Positions 33,790 through 43,355 of a stretch of 64,000 nucleotides of DNA are shown piece after piece. The notes below the pieces were generated by a model. It was given only the letters and a program-made list of their open reading frames with translations, was not told the DNA's origin and did not search any database. The first letter of the stretch is position 1; each line of letters opens with the position of its first letter. Position numbers and translations under genes: made by a program. The stretch comes from Solirubrobacteraceae bacterium (GTDB lineage: Bacteria; Actinomycetota; Thermoleophilia; Solirubrobacterales; Solirubrobacteraceae), in the NCBI GenBank assembly GCA_031177685.1, contig JAPSGI010000004.1, positions 62,001-126,000 on the forward strand, given 5' to 3'.

Positions 33790-35963
33790 TACGGGAACAG
33801 CGGCGCGAGGCCGCCCGCCCAGACCGCGCGCAGGTCGGCGACGGGTACGGCGAACCCGCCGATCTCGAGCGCCTCACCGCCCACCTCGCCGACGATCTCG
33901 AGCGGCATGCGTTCGGCCAGCGCCGCGAGCGCGCCGGCCGGACCGGACAGCACGAAGCCCCCCGGCGCCTCGCCGAACAGCCGGGTCTCGTCGCCCTTCA
34001 GTTCGATGCGCGCGCCGACACCGCCGCCGATGCACGCCTCGGCGAGCGCCACCGCGAGGCCGCCCTCGGCAACGTCGTGGGCGCTGGAGATCTCGCCGGC
34101 CCGGACCGCCTCGCGCACCGCCTCCTGCGCCGCCCGCACCGCCGCCACGTCGATGTCATCGAGCTCGTGCGGGAGCGGCTCGCCGCGCAGCTTGGCCAGC
34201 TCGGACCCGGCGATCCGCGGCGCGAAGGGGCCGGCGAGCGCGATCGCGTCGCCGGCGCGTGCGAAGCCCAGGCGCCCGGCGCGGGCGGCGTCGGGCAGGC
34301 GGCCCACCATCCCGACCACGGGCGTCGGGTAGATCGGGCCCTCGGCGCCCTCGTTGTACAGCGAGACGTTGCCGCCCACCACCGGCACGTCCAGCGCGCG
34401 GCACGCGTCGGCCAGGCCGCGGATCGCTTCGGAGAGCTGCCAGGCGACGTGGGGCCTCTCCGGGTTGCCGAAGTTCAGGCAGTTGGTGAGGCCGAGCGGT
34501 TCCGCGCCGGCGCAGGCCAGGTTGGCCGCGCACTCCAGGACGGCCTCGACGGCGCCGCGGTAGGGGTCGCAGGCCACGCGCCGCCCGTTGCCGTCGATCG
34601 ACACGGCCAGCGCGCCGCCGCCGGGCAGGACGAGCACGGCGGCGTCGGCCTGCTCGGGCCGGCGCACGGTGCGCGACTGCACGATGGCGTCGTACTGCTC
34701 GAACAGCGGGCGCCGCGAGGCGAGGTTCGGCGAGGCCAGCAGCGCGAGCAGCGTCTCGCGCGGGCCGGTGGCGTCCAGGGTGCGCGGGGGCGGCGGGTAG
34801 ATCGGCGCGGACGGTCGCGCCGGCTCCAGGTCGTAGAGCGGGCAGTCGTCCACCAGCGCCGCGACCGGTACGTCGCCCTCCACCGCCCCGTCGCGCAGCA
34901 CGCGCAGGTGGCCGCTCGCGGTGACCTCGCCGATGGGCGCGCCGAGGATCTCCCAGCGCGCGCACGCCTCCAGCACCTCGTCGACGCGCGCCGGCTCGAC
35001 CACCGCCAGCATCCGCTCCTGGGACTCCGAGACCATGATCTCGAAGGCCTCCATGCCGGCCTCGCGCAGCGGGACGCGCGCCACGTCGACGTCGATGCCG
35101 ACCCCGCCCTTGCTCGCCATCTCGGCTGCCGAGGAGGTCAGCCCCGCGGCGCCGAGGTCCTGGAGGGAGACGAGCAGATCGCGGTCGAGCAGCTCCAGGC
35201 AGCACTCCATGACCTTCTTCTCCTCGAAGGGGTCGCCGATCTGCACGGAGGGGCGCTTGCTCTCGTCGGCCTCGTCGAGCTCGGCGGAGGCGAGGACCGA
35301 CGCGCCGCCGATGCCGTCGCGCCCGGTGGAGGCGCCCATGAGCACGAGCACGTTCCCCGGGCCGGCGGCGGCGGAGCGCGTCAGCCGCTCGTGCGGCGCC
35401 AGACCGAGGCACATCGCGTTGATCAGGCAGTTCTGCTCGTAGGGCCCCTCGAAGTAGACCTCGCCCCCGACGGTCGGCACGCCGATCGAGTTGCCGTAGT
35501 GGCCGATCCCCGCCACCGCACGGTCGAGCAGGTAGCGCGAACGTCCCGAGGAGGGCTCGCCGAAGCGCAGCGAGTCGAGCACGGCGATCGGCCGCGCGCC
35601 GACCGCGAACACGTCGCGCAGGATGCCCCCGACTCCGGTGGCCGCACCCTGGAAGGGCTCCACCGCACTCGGGTGGTTGTGCGACTCGACCTTGAACGCG
35701 CAGGCGAGCCCGCCGCCCACGTCCACCGCGCCGGCGTTCTCGCCGGGGCCCATCAGCAGGTACGGGCCTTCCGTGGGAAGCTGGCGCAGCAGCTTGCGCG
35801 AGTGCTTGTACGCGCAGTGCTCGCTCCACAGCAGCGAGAACATCGCCAGCTCGACCTGGTTGGGCGCGCGGCCGAGCTTGTCGACGATCAGCTCGTACTC
35901 CGCCGGCGTGAGGCCGAGCGCGACGGCCTCCTGGACGCCAGGAAGGGCGGCGGTGTCAGGCAC
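33789..35963 (-). CDS. purL: Phosphoribosylformylglycinamidine synthase, large subunit
   Basis: 724 residues: the small-type PurL that works with PurS and PurQ. Seen are LGLTPAEYELIVDKLGRAPN, LWSEHCAYKHSRK, the ATP/FGAR-binding KVESHNHPSAVEPFQGAATGVGGI, DLGAAGLTSSAAEMA, and the second half NCLNFGNPERPHV, PVVGGNVSLYNE and SSAHDVAEGGLAVALAE. Converts FGAR to FGAM using ammonia from PurQ. GTG 35963 overlaps the end of purQ by eight bases. Confidence 0.97.
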   Translation of the reverse strand: MPDTAALPGVQEAVALGLTPAEYELIVDKLGRAPNQVELAMFSLLWSEHCAYKHSRKLLRQLPTEGPYLLMGPGENAGAVDVGGGLACAFKVESHNHPSAVEPFQGAATGVGGILRDVFAVGARPIAVLDSLRFGEPSSGRSRYLLDRAVAGIGHYGNSIGVPTVGGEVYFEGPYEQNCLINAMCLGLAPHERLTRSAAAGPGNVLVLMGASTGRDGIGGASVLASAELDEADESKRPSVQIGDPFEEKKVMECCLELLDRDLLVSLQDLGAAGLTSSAAEMASKGGVGIDVDVARVPLREAGMEAFEIMVSESQERMLAVVEPARVDEVLEACARWEILGAPIGEVTASGHLRVLRDGAVEGDVPVAALVDDCPLYDLEPARPSAPIYPPPPRTLDATGPRETLLALLASPNLASRRPLFEQYDAIVQSRTVRRPEQADAAVLVLPGGGALAVSIDGNGRRVACDPYRGAVEAVLECAANLACAGAEPLGLTNCLNFGNPERPHVAWQLSEAIRGLADACRALDVPVVGGNVSLYNEGAEGPIYPTPVVGMVGRLPDAARAGRLGFARAGDAIALAGPFAPRIAGSELAKLRGEPLPHELDDIDVAAVRAAQEAVREAVRAGEISSAHDVAEGGLAVALAEACIGGGVGARIELKGDETRLFGEAPGGFVLSGPAGALAALAERMPLEIVGEVGGEALEIGGFAVPVADLRAVWAGGLAPLFP

Positions 35964-36606
35964 CCGCCGGCACCCGGGCGAGCGACTCGAAGACCTTCAG
36001 CCCGTCGGTGGAGCCGGTCAGCGGGTCGACCGCGTGCTCGGGGTGCGGCATGAGGCCGAACACGTTGCCCGCGGCGCTCGCCACCGCCGCCACGTCGCCC
36101 TCGGACCCGTTGGGGTTGTGACCGGGTGCGTAGCGCAGGACCACGCGCACGTCCCCGTCCGGCGGCAGGTGGTAGCGGCCCGTCGTGTGCTTGACCGGGA
36201 TCGTCATCCGGTCGCCGGGCGTGCACGCGCGCGTGAAGGGAGTCGCGGCGTCCTCGACCACCAGGTCCACGTCGCGGCAGACGAAGCGCAGGCCCGCGTT
36301 GGGCAGCAGCGCGCCGGGCAGCAACCCCGCCTCGCACAGCACCTGGAAGCCGTTGCAGATCCCCAGGACCGGCCCGCCGGCGCGGGCGAACTCGACCACC
36401 TCCTCCATCACGGGCGCGAAGCGCGCGATCGCGCCCACGCGCAGGTAGTCGCCGTAGGAGAACCCGCCCGGAACGATCACCGCGTCCACGCCCTGCAGGT
36501 CGCGGTCGCCGTGCCACAGCAGGACGGCCTCGCCCACGCGCGAGGCGGCGAGCTGGGCGTCGACCTCGTCGCAGGAGCCTGGGAAGCGGACGACGCCGAA
36601 CTTCAC
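35956..36606 (-). CDS. purQ: FGAM synthase glutaminase subunit
   Basis: 216 residues from GTG 36606. Class I glutamine amidotransferase: VVRFPGSCDEVDA, VIVPGGFSYGDYLR, the nucleophile elbow LGICNGFQVL, and LMPHPEHAVDP with the catalytic His-Glu. Delivers ammonia to PurL. The start overlaps the purS stop by four bases (GTGA). Confidence 0.97.
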   Translation of the reverse strand: MKFGVVRFPGSCDEVDAQLAASRVGEAVLLWHGDRDLQGVDAVIVPGGFSYGDYLRVGAIARFAPVMEEVVEFARAGGPVLGICNGFQVLCEAGLLPGALLPNAGLRFVCRDVDLVVEDAATPFTRACTPGDRMTIPVKHTTGRYHLPPDGDVRVVLRYAPGHNPNGSEGDVAAVASAAGNVFGLMPHPEHAVDPLTGSTDGLKVFESLARVPAGA

Positions 36607-36821
36607 GTCTGGATCTCGTAGTCCTCGATCAGCGGGTTGGCCAGGAGCTTCTCGCACATGGCCTCGAGCTGGTTGGGGTCGTCGACGTCGAGCTCGATCA
36701 GCCGCCCCACGTGGACGTTCTGCACCCCGTCGAAGCCCAGGGCGGGCAGCGCGCGCTCGACCGCTCGGCCCTGCGGGTCGAGGATCCCCGCCTTGGGCCG
36801 CACGAGGACCCGGGCCCTCAT
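36603..36821 (-). CDS. purS: FGAM synthase subunit PurS
   Basis: 72 residues. RVLVRPKAGILDPQGRAVERAL and LGFDGVQNVHVGRLIELDV are the PurS signature; it bridges PurL and PurQ. Its ATG overlaps the purC stop by four bases (ATGA) and its stop overlaps purQ, so the four genes purC-S-Q-L are fully coupled. Confidence 0.96.
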   Translation of the reverse strand: MRARVLVRPKAGILDPQGRAVERALPALGFDGVQNVHVGRLIELDVDDPNQLEAMCEKLLANPLIEDYEIQT

Positions 36822-37699
36822 GCGCGCGTGCGCTCGCGCCAGGCGCCGAAGGGCTCGTCGGCCAAACGCTCGTAGGCCTCGACGTAGCGGGCGCGGGTGC
36901 GCTCGACGATCTCCTCGGGGATCGCGGGCGCGGGCGGCGACTTGTCCCAGCCGCTCCCCGCGGCCCAGTCGCGCACGTACTGCTTGTCGAAGGAGCGCTG
37001 GCCGCGGCCGGGCGCGTACTCCGCGGCCGGCCAGAAGCGCGAGGAGTCGGGTGTGAGCACCTCATCGCCGACCACCAAGTCGCCGGACGGGTCGAGGCCG
37101 AACTCGAACTTCGTGTCGGCCAGGACGATCCCGCGCTGCGCGGCGTGCTCGGCCCCGCGCGCGTACAGGGCCAGCGACACGTCGCGCACGCGCTCCATCA
37201 GCGCCCGGTCGCCCACGATCTCGACCGCGCGCTCGAAGTCGACGTTCTCGTCGTGCTCGCCCACCTCGGCCTTCGTGGCGGGGGTGAAGATCGGCTCGGG
37301 GAGGCGCTCGGACTCCCGCAACCCGGCGGGCAGCGGGATCCCGCAGATCGCGCCGGTGGCCTGGTAGTCCTTCCAGCCCGACCCGGTGACGTAGCCGCGC
37401 ACCACGCACTCCACCGGCAACATGTCGAGCTTGCGCACCCGCAGCGCGCGCCCCCGGACGTCGCCGGGCACCCCGTCGGTGGCCGACACGAAGTGGTTGG
37501 GGACGATGTCCTCGGTCAGCCCGAACCACATGACGGACAGCCCGGTGAGCACGGCCCCCTTGTCGGGGATCGGCGTCGGATGGACGACGTCGTACGTGGA
37601 AATCCGGTCGCTGGCGACCATCAGCAGCTCGTCGCCGAGGTCGTACATCTCGCGGACCTTCCCGGAGGTCAGGAGAGGAAGGTCGGCCACGCTCGTCAC
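36818..37699 (-). CDS. purC: SAICAR synthetase
   Basis: 293 residues. SGKVREMYDLGDELLMVASDRISTYD at the N-terminus binds ATP; MLPVECVVRGYVTGSGWKDY and IVLADTKFEFGLD are the two PROSITE-type signatures, followed by DEVLTPDSSRFWP. Joins CAIR and aspartate. GTG 37699 lies only 7 bases after a minus-strand TAGGAT (37707-37712), so the purC-S-Q-L mRNA is probably leaderless. First gene of its operon. Confidence 0.97.
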   Translation of the reverse strand: MTSVADLPLLTSGKVREMYDLGDELLMVASDRISTYDVVHPTPIPDKGAVLTGLSVMWFGLTEDIVPNHFVSATDGVPGDVRGRALRVRKLDMLPVECVVRGYVTGSGWKDYQATGAICGIPLPAGLRESERLPEPIFTPATKAEVGEHDENVDFERAVEIVGDRALMERVRDVSLALYARGAEHAAQRGIVLADTKFEFGLDPSGDLVVGDEVLTPDSSRFWPAAEYAPGRGQRSFDKQYVRDWAAGSGWDKSPPAPAIPEEIVERTRARYVEAYERLADEPFGAWRERTRA

Positions 37700-37817
37700 C
37701 GGCCCGATCCTAGCAACGCGCCTGACGTCCCCGACCGCGCCTGACGGCGTCCCCGGGGGTGGGCCGTGCGAAGCACTGTCCCACCCCCTGCGTCCTTGTC
37801 AGCCACGGCCGGGACCG
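37700..37817. other. Non-coding stretch with direct repeats and a nested hairpin
   Basis: The 118 bases upstream of purC hold two copies of CGCGCCTGACG (37717-37727 and 37736-37746), each followed closely by GTCCCC. They also hold a hairpin GGGGGTGGG (37755-37763) with CCCACCCCC (37780-37788), 9 bp, whose loop folds again as GTGC-GAA-GCAC (37766-37776). It may terminate the upstream minus-strand small gene or control purC. It does not resemble a purine riboswitch. Confidence 0.4.
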
Positions 37818-38084
37818 TCAGGCGGCATCACGAAGATTGAGGCGGGCTTCCAGCTCCGCCAGGCGGGCGCGGGCGCGGCGGACCTCCACGTTGGCGCGCT
37901 CCAGGCCTTCGAGGACCTCGCCGAGGCGGCGGCGCTCGGGGGGCGGCGTGCGGTCGGCGCGGGGCTGGAGGGGCGCGTCCGAGCGCTCCCGCTCGGGCGG
38001 CGGGCCGGCGTCCTGCTTCAGGCGCGCGGCAGCCTCCTCCAGGCGGCTGACGATCGCACCCAGCTCCTCCGACGGGGTGGCCAC
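37818..38084 (-). CDS. Small coiled-coil protein (hypothetical)
   Basis: 88 residues from GTG 38084. Two amphipathic helices, EELGAIVSRLEEAAARLKQD and RLGEVLEGLERANVEVRRAR continuing to ARLAELEARL, flank a Pro/Arg-rich middle. Heptad-like leucines suggest a coiled coil. No family recognised. Gene reality is moderately supported by reading-frame bias and by the hairpin that follows its stop. Confidence 0.45.
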   Translation of the reverse strand: MATPSEELGAIVSRLEEAAARLKQDAGPPPERERSDAPLQPRADRTPPPERRRLGEVLEGLERANVEVRRARARLAELEARLNLRDAA

Positions 38085-38126
38085 GTGCGCATGGTGACGA
38101 ACCCCGCGGACGGGTAGATCGTGGAC

Positions 38127-38408
38127 ATGAGGGCGATCTGGCGAGGCGCCGTGCTGGCCGACAGCGACGACACGGTCGTCGTCGAGGGCAACCACTACTT
38201 CCCGCCCGAGAGCGTGCGCGACGAGCACGTTCGCCGCGCGCGGCGGATCTACCTGTGCCCGAAGAAGGGCGTGGCGCGCTACCTGGACGTCGTCGTGGAC
38301 GGCGAGGTCAACCGGGCCGCGGCGTGGACCTACCGGCACCCGTTCCCGTGGTTCCGGCGCATCCGCGGGCGCGTGGCCTTCTGGAAGGGCGTGGAGATCC
38401 GCGGCTAG
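38127..38408 (+). CDS. DUF427 domain protein
   Basis: 93 residues, one DUF427 domain: IWRGAVLADSDDTVVVEGNHYFPPESV, then LCPKKGVARYLDVVVDGEVNRAAAWTYRHPFPW. The Cys-Pro-x-Lys-Gly and Tyr-Pro-like positions of the family are kept. Function unknown; the fold is a small beta-rich tent-like domain. ATG 38127 lies 6 bases after TAGATC (38115-38120). Its stop shares CTAG with the purB stop. Confidence 0.82.
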   Translation: MRAIWRGAVLADSDDTVVVEGNHYFPPESVRDEHVRRARRIYLCPKKGVARYLDVVVDGEVNRAAAWTYRHPFPWFRRIRGRVAFWKGVEIRG

Positions 38409-39679
38409 GCGAGCTCGTCGAGCCGGCCCACGATCTCGCGCGCGTGGCGCGTGAAGGCGGCCGGGTCGAACAGCGCGTCGAGGTCGAGCTCGCGCGCCGC
38501 CGGCTCGCCGGCCAGCAGCTCGCGCAGCGGCGTGCCCCCGTCCCACGCGCGCTGGGCCAGCGACTGCACGATCCGGTAGGCCTCGTCGCGCTGCATGCCT
38601 CCCTCCACCAGCGCCAGCAGCGCGCGCTGGGAGAACAGGGCGCCGTGCGTCAGCTCGAGGTTCGCGCGCATGCGCTCGGCGTGGACGGTCATCCCGTTCA
38701 CCACCCGCAGCGCGAGCGACTGCATGTAGTCCAGCAGGATCGTGGAGTCCGGCAGGATCACCCGCTCGGCTCCGGAGTGGGAGATGTCGCGCTCGTGCCA
38801 CAGCGCGACGTTCTCCACCGCGGCCGAGGCGTTGCCGCGCAGCACGCGCGCCAGCCCGGTGATCCGCTCGGTGACGATCGGATTGCGCTTGTGCGGCATC
38901 GCGCTGGAGCCCTTCTGCCCCTCCCGGAACGGCTCCTGCACCTCGCGCACCTCGGTGCGCTGCAGGTGGCGGACCTCGGTGGCGAAGCGCTCCAGCCCGG
39001 CGCCCGCCAGCGCGATCGCCTGCAGCAGCTCGGCCAGCCGGTCGCGCGCCACGACCTGGGTGGAGACGGGCTCGCGCTCCAGGCCCAGGCGCGCCAGCAC
39101 GCGCTCCTCGTAGGCGGGGTCGTGCGCCGCGTAGCTTCCCACCGCGCCCGAGATCGCACCGACCGAGGCCTGCGCGAAGGCGCGCTCCAGCCGCTGGGCG
39201 TTGCGCTGCGCCTCGAAGGCGAAGCCGGCCAGCTTCACGCCGAACGTCGTCGGCTCGGCGTGGACGCCGTGCGTGCGTCCCACGCAGACCGTGTCGACGT
39301 GCTCGCGCGCGCGCGCGACCAGGGCGCCCACCAGCTCGTGCGCGCCGGCCACGACGACCTCGCCGGCGGCCTTGACCTGCAGCCCCAGCGCCGTGTCGAG
39401 CACGTCCGAGGAGGTCAACCCGAAGTGGATCCACCGGCCGGCCTCGCCGGCGCTCGCGGACAGCACGTCGACGAAGGCGGCGACGTCGTGGTCGGTGACC
39501 CGCTCGCGCTCCTTGACCGCCTCGACGGTGAAGGTCGCGCCGCGGATCGCGTCCAGCTCGGCCTCGCCGGGACCCTCCAGCTCCTCGGCCGCCGCGACCT
39601 CCACCCGGCGCCACGCCTCCATCCTGGCCTCGTCGGTCCACAGGCGGCCCAGCTCCGGGCGGGTGTAGCGCTCGATCAC
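38405..39679 (-). CDS. purB: Adenylosuccinate lyase
   Basis: 424 residues from GTG 39679 (VIERYTRPELGRLWTDEARM, the normal N-terminus of PurB; an in-frame ATG at 39715 would add 12 residues). Signature loop SSAMPHKRNPI, VGRTHGVHAEPTTFG with catalytic His, and GAVGSYAAHDP. Cleaves SAICAR and adenylosuccinate, so it serves two steps. Separated from purC by the DUF427 gene and the small coiled-coil gene. Confidence 0.95.
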   Translation of the reverse strand: MIERYTRPELGRLWTDEARMEAWRRVEVAAAEELEGPGEAELDAIRGATFTVEAVKERERVTDHDVAAFVDVLSASAGEAGRWIHFGLTSSDVLDTALGLQVKAAGEVVVAGAHELVGALVARAREHVDTVCVGRTHGVHAEPTTFGVKLAGFAFEAQRNAQRLERAFAQASVGAISGAVGSYAAHDPAYEERVLARLGLEREPVSTQVVARDRLAELLQAIALAGAGLERFATEVRHLQRTEVREVQEPFREGQKGSSAMPHKRNPIVTERITGLARVLRGNASAAVENVALWHERDISHSGAERVILPDSTILLDYMQSLALRVVNGMTVHAERMRANLELTHGALFSQRALLALVEGGMQRDEAYRIVQSLAQRAWDGGTPLRELLAGEPAARELDLDALFDPAAFTRHAREIVGRLDELA

Positions 39680-39713
39680 TCCCTGATCATCGCGGATAGG
39701 ATCGACGTTGCTC

Positions 39714-40586
39714 ATGGCGAGCTACGACGTCCACGGCAAGGTCGCGCTGGTCACGGGCGCGGCGCGCGGCATCGGCTTCGAGGCGGCGCGGGCGCTGCAC
39801 GCCCGCGGCGCCGCGGTGGTTCTCGTCGACCTCGACGAGGACGAGACGCAGGCCGCGGCCGAGCGGATCGGCGGCGACCGGGCGCTCGGCCTGGCCGCCG
39901 ACGTGACCGACCGCGAGGCCATCCAGGCCGCGATGGACGCGACCGTCGAGCGCTTCGGCGGCCTCGACGTGGTCGTCGCCAACGCCGGGATCGCGCCGCC
40001 CACGGCGACGATGCGGGTGATCGACGAGGACGCGTTCGAGCGCACGGTGGAGATCGACCTGCTCGGCGTGTGGCGCACCGTCCGCGCGGCGCTGCCGCAG
40101 GTGGTGCAGCGCCGCGGCCACGTCGTCGTGGTGGCGTCGGTCTACGCGTTCTTCAACGGCGTGCTCAACGCCTCCTACGCGATGAGCAAGGCCGGCGTGG
40201 AGTCGCTGGGCCGGTCTCTGCGCGTCGAGCTGGCGCCCCACGGCGCGAGCGCGAGCGTCGCGTACTTCGGCTTCATCGACACCCGGATGGTCCAGGACGC
40301 GTTCGCCGATCCCGTCGCCCACCGCTTCGAGGAGACACAGCCGAAGTTCATGCTGCGCCGCCTGCCGCCCAGCGCGGCCGGCCAGGCCATCGCGGACGGC
40401 ATCGCGCGCCGGGCGCCGCGCATCGTGGCGCCGCGCTGGTGGGCGATCTGGTCGACGCTGCGCGGCATCCTCAACCCGCTGTTCGACGCACGCGCCGAGC
40501 GCGACGCCAAGATCCTCGACATCGTGCGCGCGGCCGACTCGCCCGAGCGCGCCGACGCGCAGCGCAGCGGCCTGCCGGCTCCCTAG
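39714..40586 (+). CDS. SDR-family oxidoreductase
   Basis: 290 residues. Classic short-chain dehydrogenase: cofactor loop TGAARGIG (15-22), Asp after VVLVD favouring NAD(H), NAGI near 90, Ser of VASVYAF and YAMSK active-site Tyr/Lys near 158-162. A C-terminal extension (RWWAIWSTLRGILNPLFDARAERDAK) is unusual and may pack on membranes or partners. Substrate unknown. TAGGAT (39697-39702) is 11 bases before ATG 39714. The stop overlaps that of purE in a shared CTAG. Confidence 0.82.
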   Translation: MASYDVHGKVALVTGAARGIGFEAARALHARGAAVVLVDLDEDETQAAAERIGGDRALGLAADVTDREAIQAAMDATVERFGGLDVVVANAGIAPPTATMRVIDEDAFERTVEIDLLGVWRTVRAALPQVVQRRGHVVVVASVYAFFNGVLNASYAMSKAGVESLGRSLRVELAPHGASASVAYFGFIDTRMVQDAFADPVAHRFEETQPKFMLRRLPPSAAGQAIADGIARRAPRIVAPRWWAIWSTLRGILNPLFDARAERDAKILDIVRAADSPERADAQRSGLPAP

Positions 40587-41062
40587 GCGTCGATGATCTT
40601 CGCCGCCAGGATGGCGGCGTTGCGCGCGCCGTTGAGCGCCACGCATGCGACGGGCACGCCCGGCGGCATCTGCGCCACCGAGAGCAGCGCGTCCAGGCCG
40701 CCCGCGGCCGAGTTCTTGGAGGTGAGCGGGACGCCGATCACCGGCAGGTCGGTGTGCGCGGCGCACACGCCGGGCAGCGCGGCCGAGAGCCCGGCGCCGG
40801 CGATGATCACCTTCAGGCCGCGCATGCGGGCCGCGGAGGCGTACTCCGCCACCAGCGTCGGCTCGCGGTGCGCCGACATGACGCGGATCTCGTAGCGGAT
40901 GCCGCGCTCCTCGAGCTCCTTGCCGGCCTTCTCCATCTCGGGCATGTCGCTCTGCGAGCCCATGACGATGCCGACGAGCGGCGCGTCGACGTCGACGCCC
41001 TCCCACTCGGCCTCCACCTCGGTCAGGGCCTCCGGCGAGGCGGGCCGCTCGGACTGGCTCAT
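40583..41062 (-). CDS. purE: N5-carboxyaminoimidazole ribonucleotide mutase
   Basis: 159 residues. After a 30-residue acidic lead the enzyme starts VGIVMGSQSDMPEMEKAGKEL, then VMSAHREPTLVAEYA with the catalytic His, IIAGAGLSAALPGV and VPLTSKNSAAGGLDALLSVAQMPPGVPVA. This sequence type is the class I PurE that needs PurK; purK is not in the window. The ATG overlaps the purD stop by four bases. Confidence 0.95.
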   Translation of the reverse strand: MSQSERPASPEALTEVEAEWEGVDVDAPLVGIVMGSQSDMPEMEKAGKELEERGIRYEIRVMSAHREPTLVAEYASAARMRGLKVIIAGAGLSAALPGVCAAHTDLPVIGVPLTSKNSAAGGLDALLSVAQMPPGVPVACVALNGARNAAILAAKIIDA

Positions 41063-42321
41063 GCGACGCGCTCCACGGCCCGGAGCGCGATGTCGCGGCG
41101 CAGCTGTCGGCCCTCGAAGCGGATCATGTCGGCGGCAGCATACGCGGCGTCGCGCGCGGCGGCCGGGCCGTCGCCCAGCGCCGTCACGTTGAGCACCCGA
41201 CCGCCCGCGGTGACGGTGGCGCCGTCCGCGCGCGCCGTCCCCGCGTGCGTGACCTCCACATTGGCGGGCACGGCGTCCAGGCCTGAGATGGCGTCTCCCT
41301 TGGAGGACGACGCCGGGTAGCCGGCGCTCGCCAGCACCAGCGTCACCGCCCACCGCGGGTCCCACTCCAGCTCCACGCCGGCCAGGCCGCCGGGGCGCGT
41401 GGCCCACAGGAGCAAGTCGAGCAGGTCGGAGCGCAGGCGAGGCAGGACGGCCTGCGTCTCGGGATCGCCGAAGCGCACGTTGAACTCGAGCACCTTCGGG
41501 CCGTCGGCGGTCAGCATGAGGCCCGCGTACAGCACGCCGTGAAACGGCGTCCCGTGCGCGAGCATGAGGTCGACCACGGGCTGATGGACCGAACTCACGA
41601 TCTCCCGCGCGCGCTCCGCGTCCACGCCGGGGACCGGCGAGTAGGACCCCATCCCCCCGGTGTTGGGCCCCTGGTCGCCGTCGAAGATGCGCTTGTAGTC
41701 CTGCGCCGGAGCGAGCGGTACGGCGCGCTCGCCGTCGCACACCGCCAGCAGCGACAGCTCCTCGCCCTCCAGGTGCTCCTCCACCAGCACGCTGGTATCG
41801 CCGAAGCGCCGCTCGACCAGCATGTCCTTCAGCGCGATGCGCGCCTCGGCCTCGGTGGCGGCGATCACGACGCCCTTGCCGGCGGCCAGACCGTCGGCCT
41901 TGAGCACCACCGGATAGGACTCGATCGCGCCCAGCGCCTCCTCCACGTCGCGCGCCACGGTGGCCGCGGCCGTGGGTACGCCCGCGGCGGACATCGCCTC
42001 CTTGGCGAACGCCTTCGAGCCCTCCAGCCGCGCCGCCGCGGCCCGCGGCCCGAAGGCGGGGACGCCTGCCTCCTCCAGCGCGTCCACCGCGCCGGCCACG
42101 AGCGGCGCCTCCGGCCCCACCACCACGAGGTCGACCGACTCGTCGCGCGCCGCGCGCACCAGCCCGTCCACGTCCTCGGCCGCCAGCTCCAGCAGCCGCG
42201 CGTCGCGCGCGATGCCCGCATTGCCCGGCGCCGCCAGCAGCTCCGGCCGCCGCGGCGAGCGCGCCAGCGCCCGCACCAGCGCATGCTCGCGCCCCCCGGC
42301 GCCGGCGACCAGGACCCGCAC
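41059..42321 (-). CDS. purD: Phosphoribosylamine-glycine ligase
   Basis: 420 residues from GTG 42321 ([19 protein letters not shown]). ATP-grasp features: [52 protein letters not shown], and [13 protein letters not shown]. Makes GAR, the second step of purine synthesis. Starts two bases after the GYD gene and is coupled to purE. Confidence 0.96.
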   Translation of the reverse strand: MRVLVAGAGGREHALVRALARSPRRPELLAAPGNAGIARDARLLELAAEDVDGLVRAARDESVDLVVVGPEAPLVAGAVDALEEAGVPAFGPRAAAARLEGSKAFAKEAMSAAGVPTAAATVARDVEEALGAIESYPVVLKADGLAAGKGVVIAATEAEARIALKDMLVERRFGDTSVLVEEHLEGEELSLLAVCDGERAVPLAPAQDYKRIFDGDQGPNTGGMGSYSPVPGVDAERAREIVSSVHQPVVDLMLAHGTPFHGVLYAGLMLTADGPKVLEFNVRFGDPETQAVLPRLRSDLLDLLLWATRPGGLAGVELEWDPRWAVTLVLASAGYPASSSKGDAISGLDAVPANVEVTHAGTARADGATVTAGGRVLNVTALGDGPAAARDAAYAAADMIRFEGRQLRRDIALRAVERVA

Positions 42322-42323
42322 CG

Positions 42324-42605
42324 CTACAGCGACGAGATGAAGTCGTCCACCGGAATCGCGGTCAGCGTCTCGTACTTCGCCGTGCCGCGCGAGCCGAGCT
42401 CGAGCGAGACGCGCGCCATCGTCTTCTCGTCGGGCGCCTCGACGACGTTCACGAAGTCGAAGCGACCCAGCGTGGCCCACTGGCCGTGCACCTTGGCGCC
42501 GAGCTGCTCGATCTCCTTGGAGACCTCCCGGATGCGCGCCGGGTTGTTCTTGATCGTCTGGACGCCGTCCGGGGTGAGCGTCGTGAGGAGGATGAAGGTC
42601 GGCAT
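42324..42605 (-). CDS. GYD-domain protein
   Basis: 93 residues. [23 protein letters not shown] and [18 protein letters not shown] are the GYD-domain landmarks (here GRFDFV). This ferredoxin-like domain is common and uncharacterised. It leads the GYD-purD-purE operon. A minus-strand TAGAAC (42613-42618) sits 7 bases before the ATG. Confidence 0.85.
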   Translation of the reverse strand: MPTFILLTTLTPDGVQTIKNNPARIREVSKEIEQLGAKVHGQWATLGRFDFVNVVEAPDEKTMARVSLELGSRGTAKYETLTAIPVDDFISSL

Positions 42606-42653
42606 GCGGTCAGTTCTACCCCATGTAGGTGGGGGGTGCTAGCCTCGCGCGCC

Positions 42654-43355
42654 ATGCGGCGGAGCGCCACGACCCTGGCCGTGCTCGGCCTGCTCGCCGC
42701 CGCAGCTCCCGGCGCCGCCGGCGCGGCCACGCTGACGCTCGACCACAGCTGCTACCTGGCCAAGCAGCCGCGGCTGCCCGGCGGGCAGACGATCGCCGTC
42801 CGCGGCGAGGGCTTCGCGCCCAACGCACCGGTGACCTTCCGCATCGGCTCGACGCCGGTGCTCACCGTGAACGCCGACGCCGGCGGAACCGCGGCCGGAC
42901 AGTTCTCCGCGCCCTCGCTCGGGGCCGCGACCGTGTTCCGGGGGACCCGCACGCTGACCGCCAGCGACGGCGCCGTCCAGGCCTCGACCTCGCTGGAGCT
43001 GCGCCAGCTGGCCGCCGACTTCCTGCCCTCGCGCGGCAACCCGCGCACGCTGCGAGTGCGCTTCTACGTCTACGGCTTCGGGCCGCTGCTCACCGCGCAG
43101 CGCCGCCGCACCGACCAGCGCGTGTACGAGCACGTCTTCGACCCGCGCGGCCGGCGCCGCGCCACGGTTCTGGTGGGCCGCACGAGCGGACCGTGCGGCG
43201 ACCTGCGCACGACGCGCCGGCGCATCCTGCCCTTCCGCCGGGTGCAAGACGGGCGCTGGCGCTTCGTCTTCACGACGAGCCGCCGCTACAGCCGCAACTC
43301 GGCGCCGCTCGCCTCCATCGGCTTCATCGTCACGACGGTGTTCCGACCGCGCTGA
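42654..43355 (+). CDS. Secreted protein of unknown function
   Basis: 233 residues with a clear signal peptide ([20 protein letters not shown] then AAGAA). The mature part starts [20 protein letters not shown], then beta-rich Ig-like sequence ([20 protein letters not shown]), and a basic C-terminal half with two cysteines. No family recognised. TAGCCT (42640-42645) is 8 bases before the ATG. The 3' end overlaps the convergent clpB by 26 bases. Confidence 0.68.
   Translation: MRRSATTLAVLGLLAAAAPGAAGAATLTLDHSCYLAKQPRLPGGQTIAVRGEGFAPNAPVTFRIGSTPVLTVNADAGGTAAGQFSAPSLGAATVFRGTRTLTASDGAVQASTSLELRQLAADFLPSRGNPRTLRVRFYVYGFGPLLTAQRRRTDQRVYEHVFDPRGRRRATVLVGRTSGPCGDLRTTRRRILPFRRVQDGRWRFVFTTSRRYSRNSAPLASIGFIVTTVFRPR

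Noticed and set aside
37700-37817. Purine riboswitch before purC
   Set aside because: The conserved three-way junction bases of purine riboswitches are not present, and the probable -10 is only 7 bases before the start, leaving no room for a leader.
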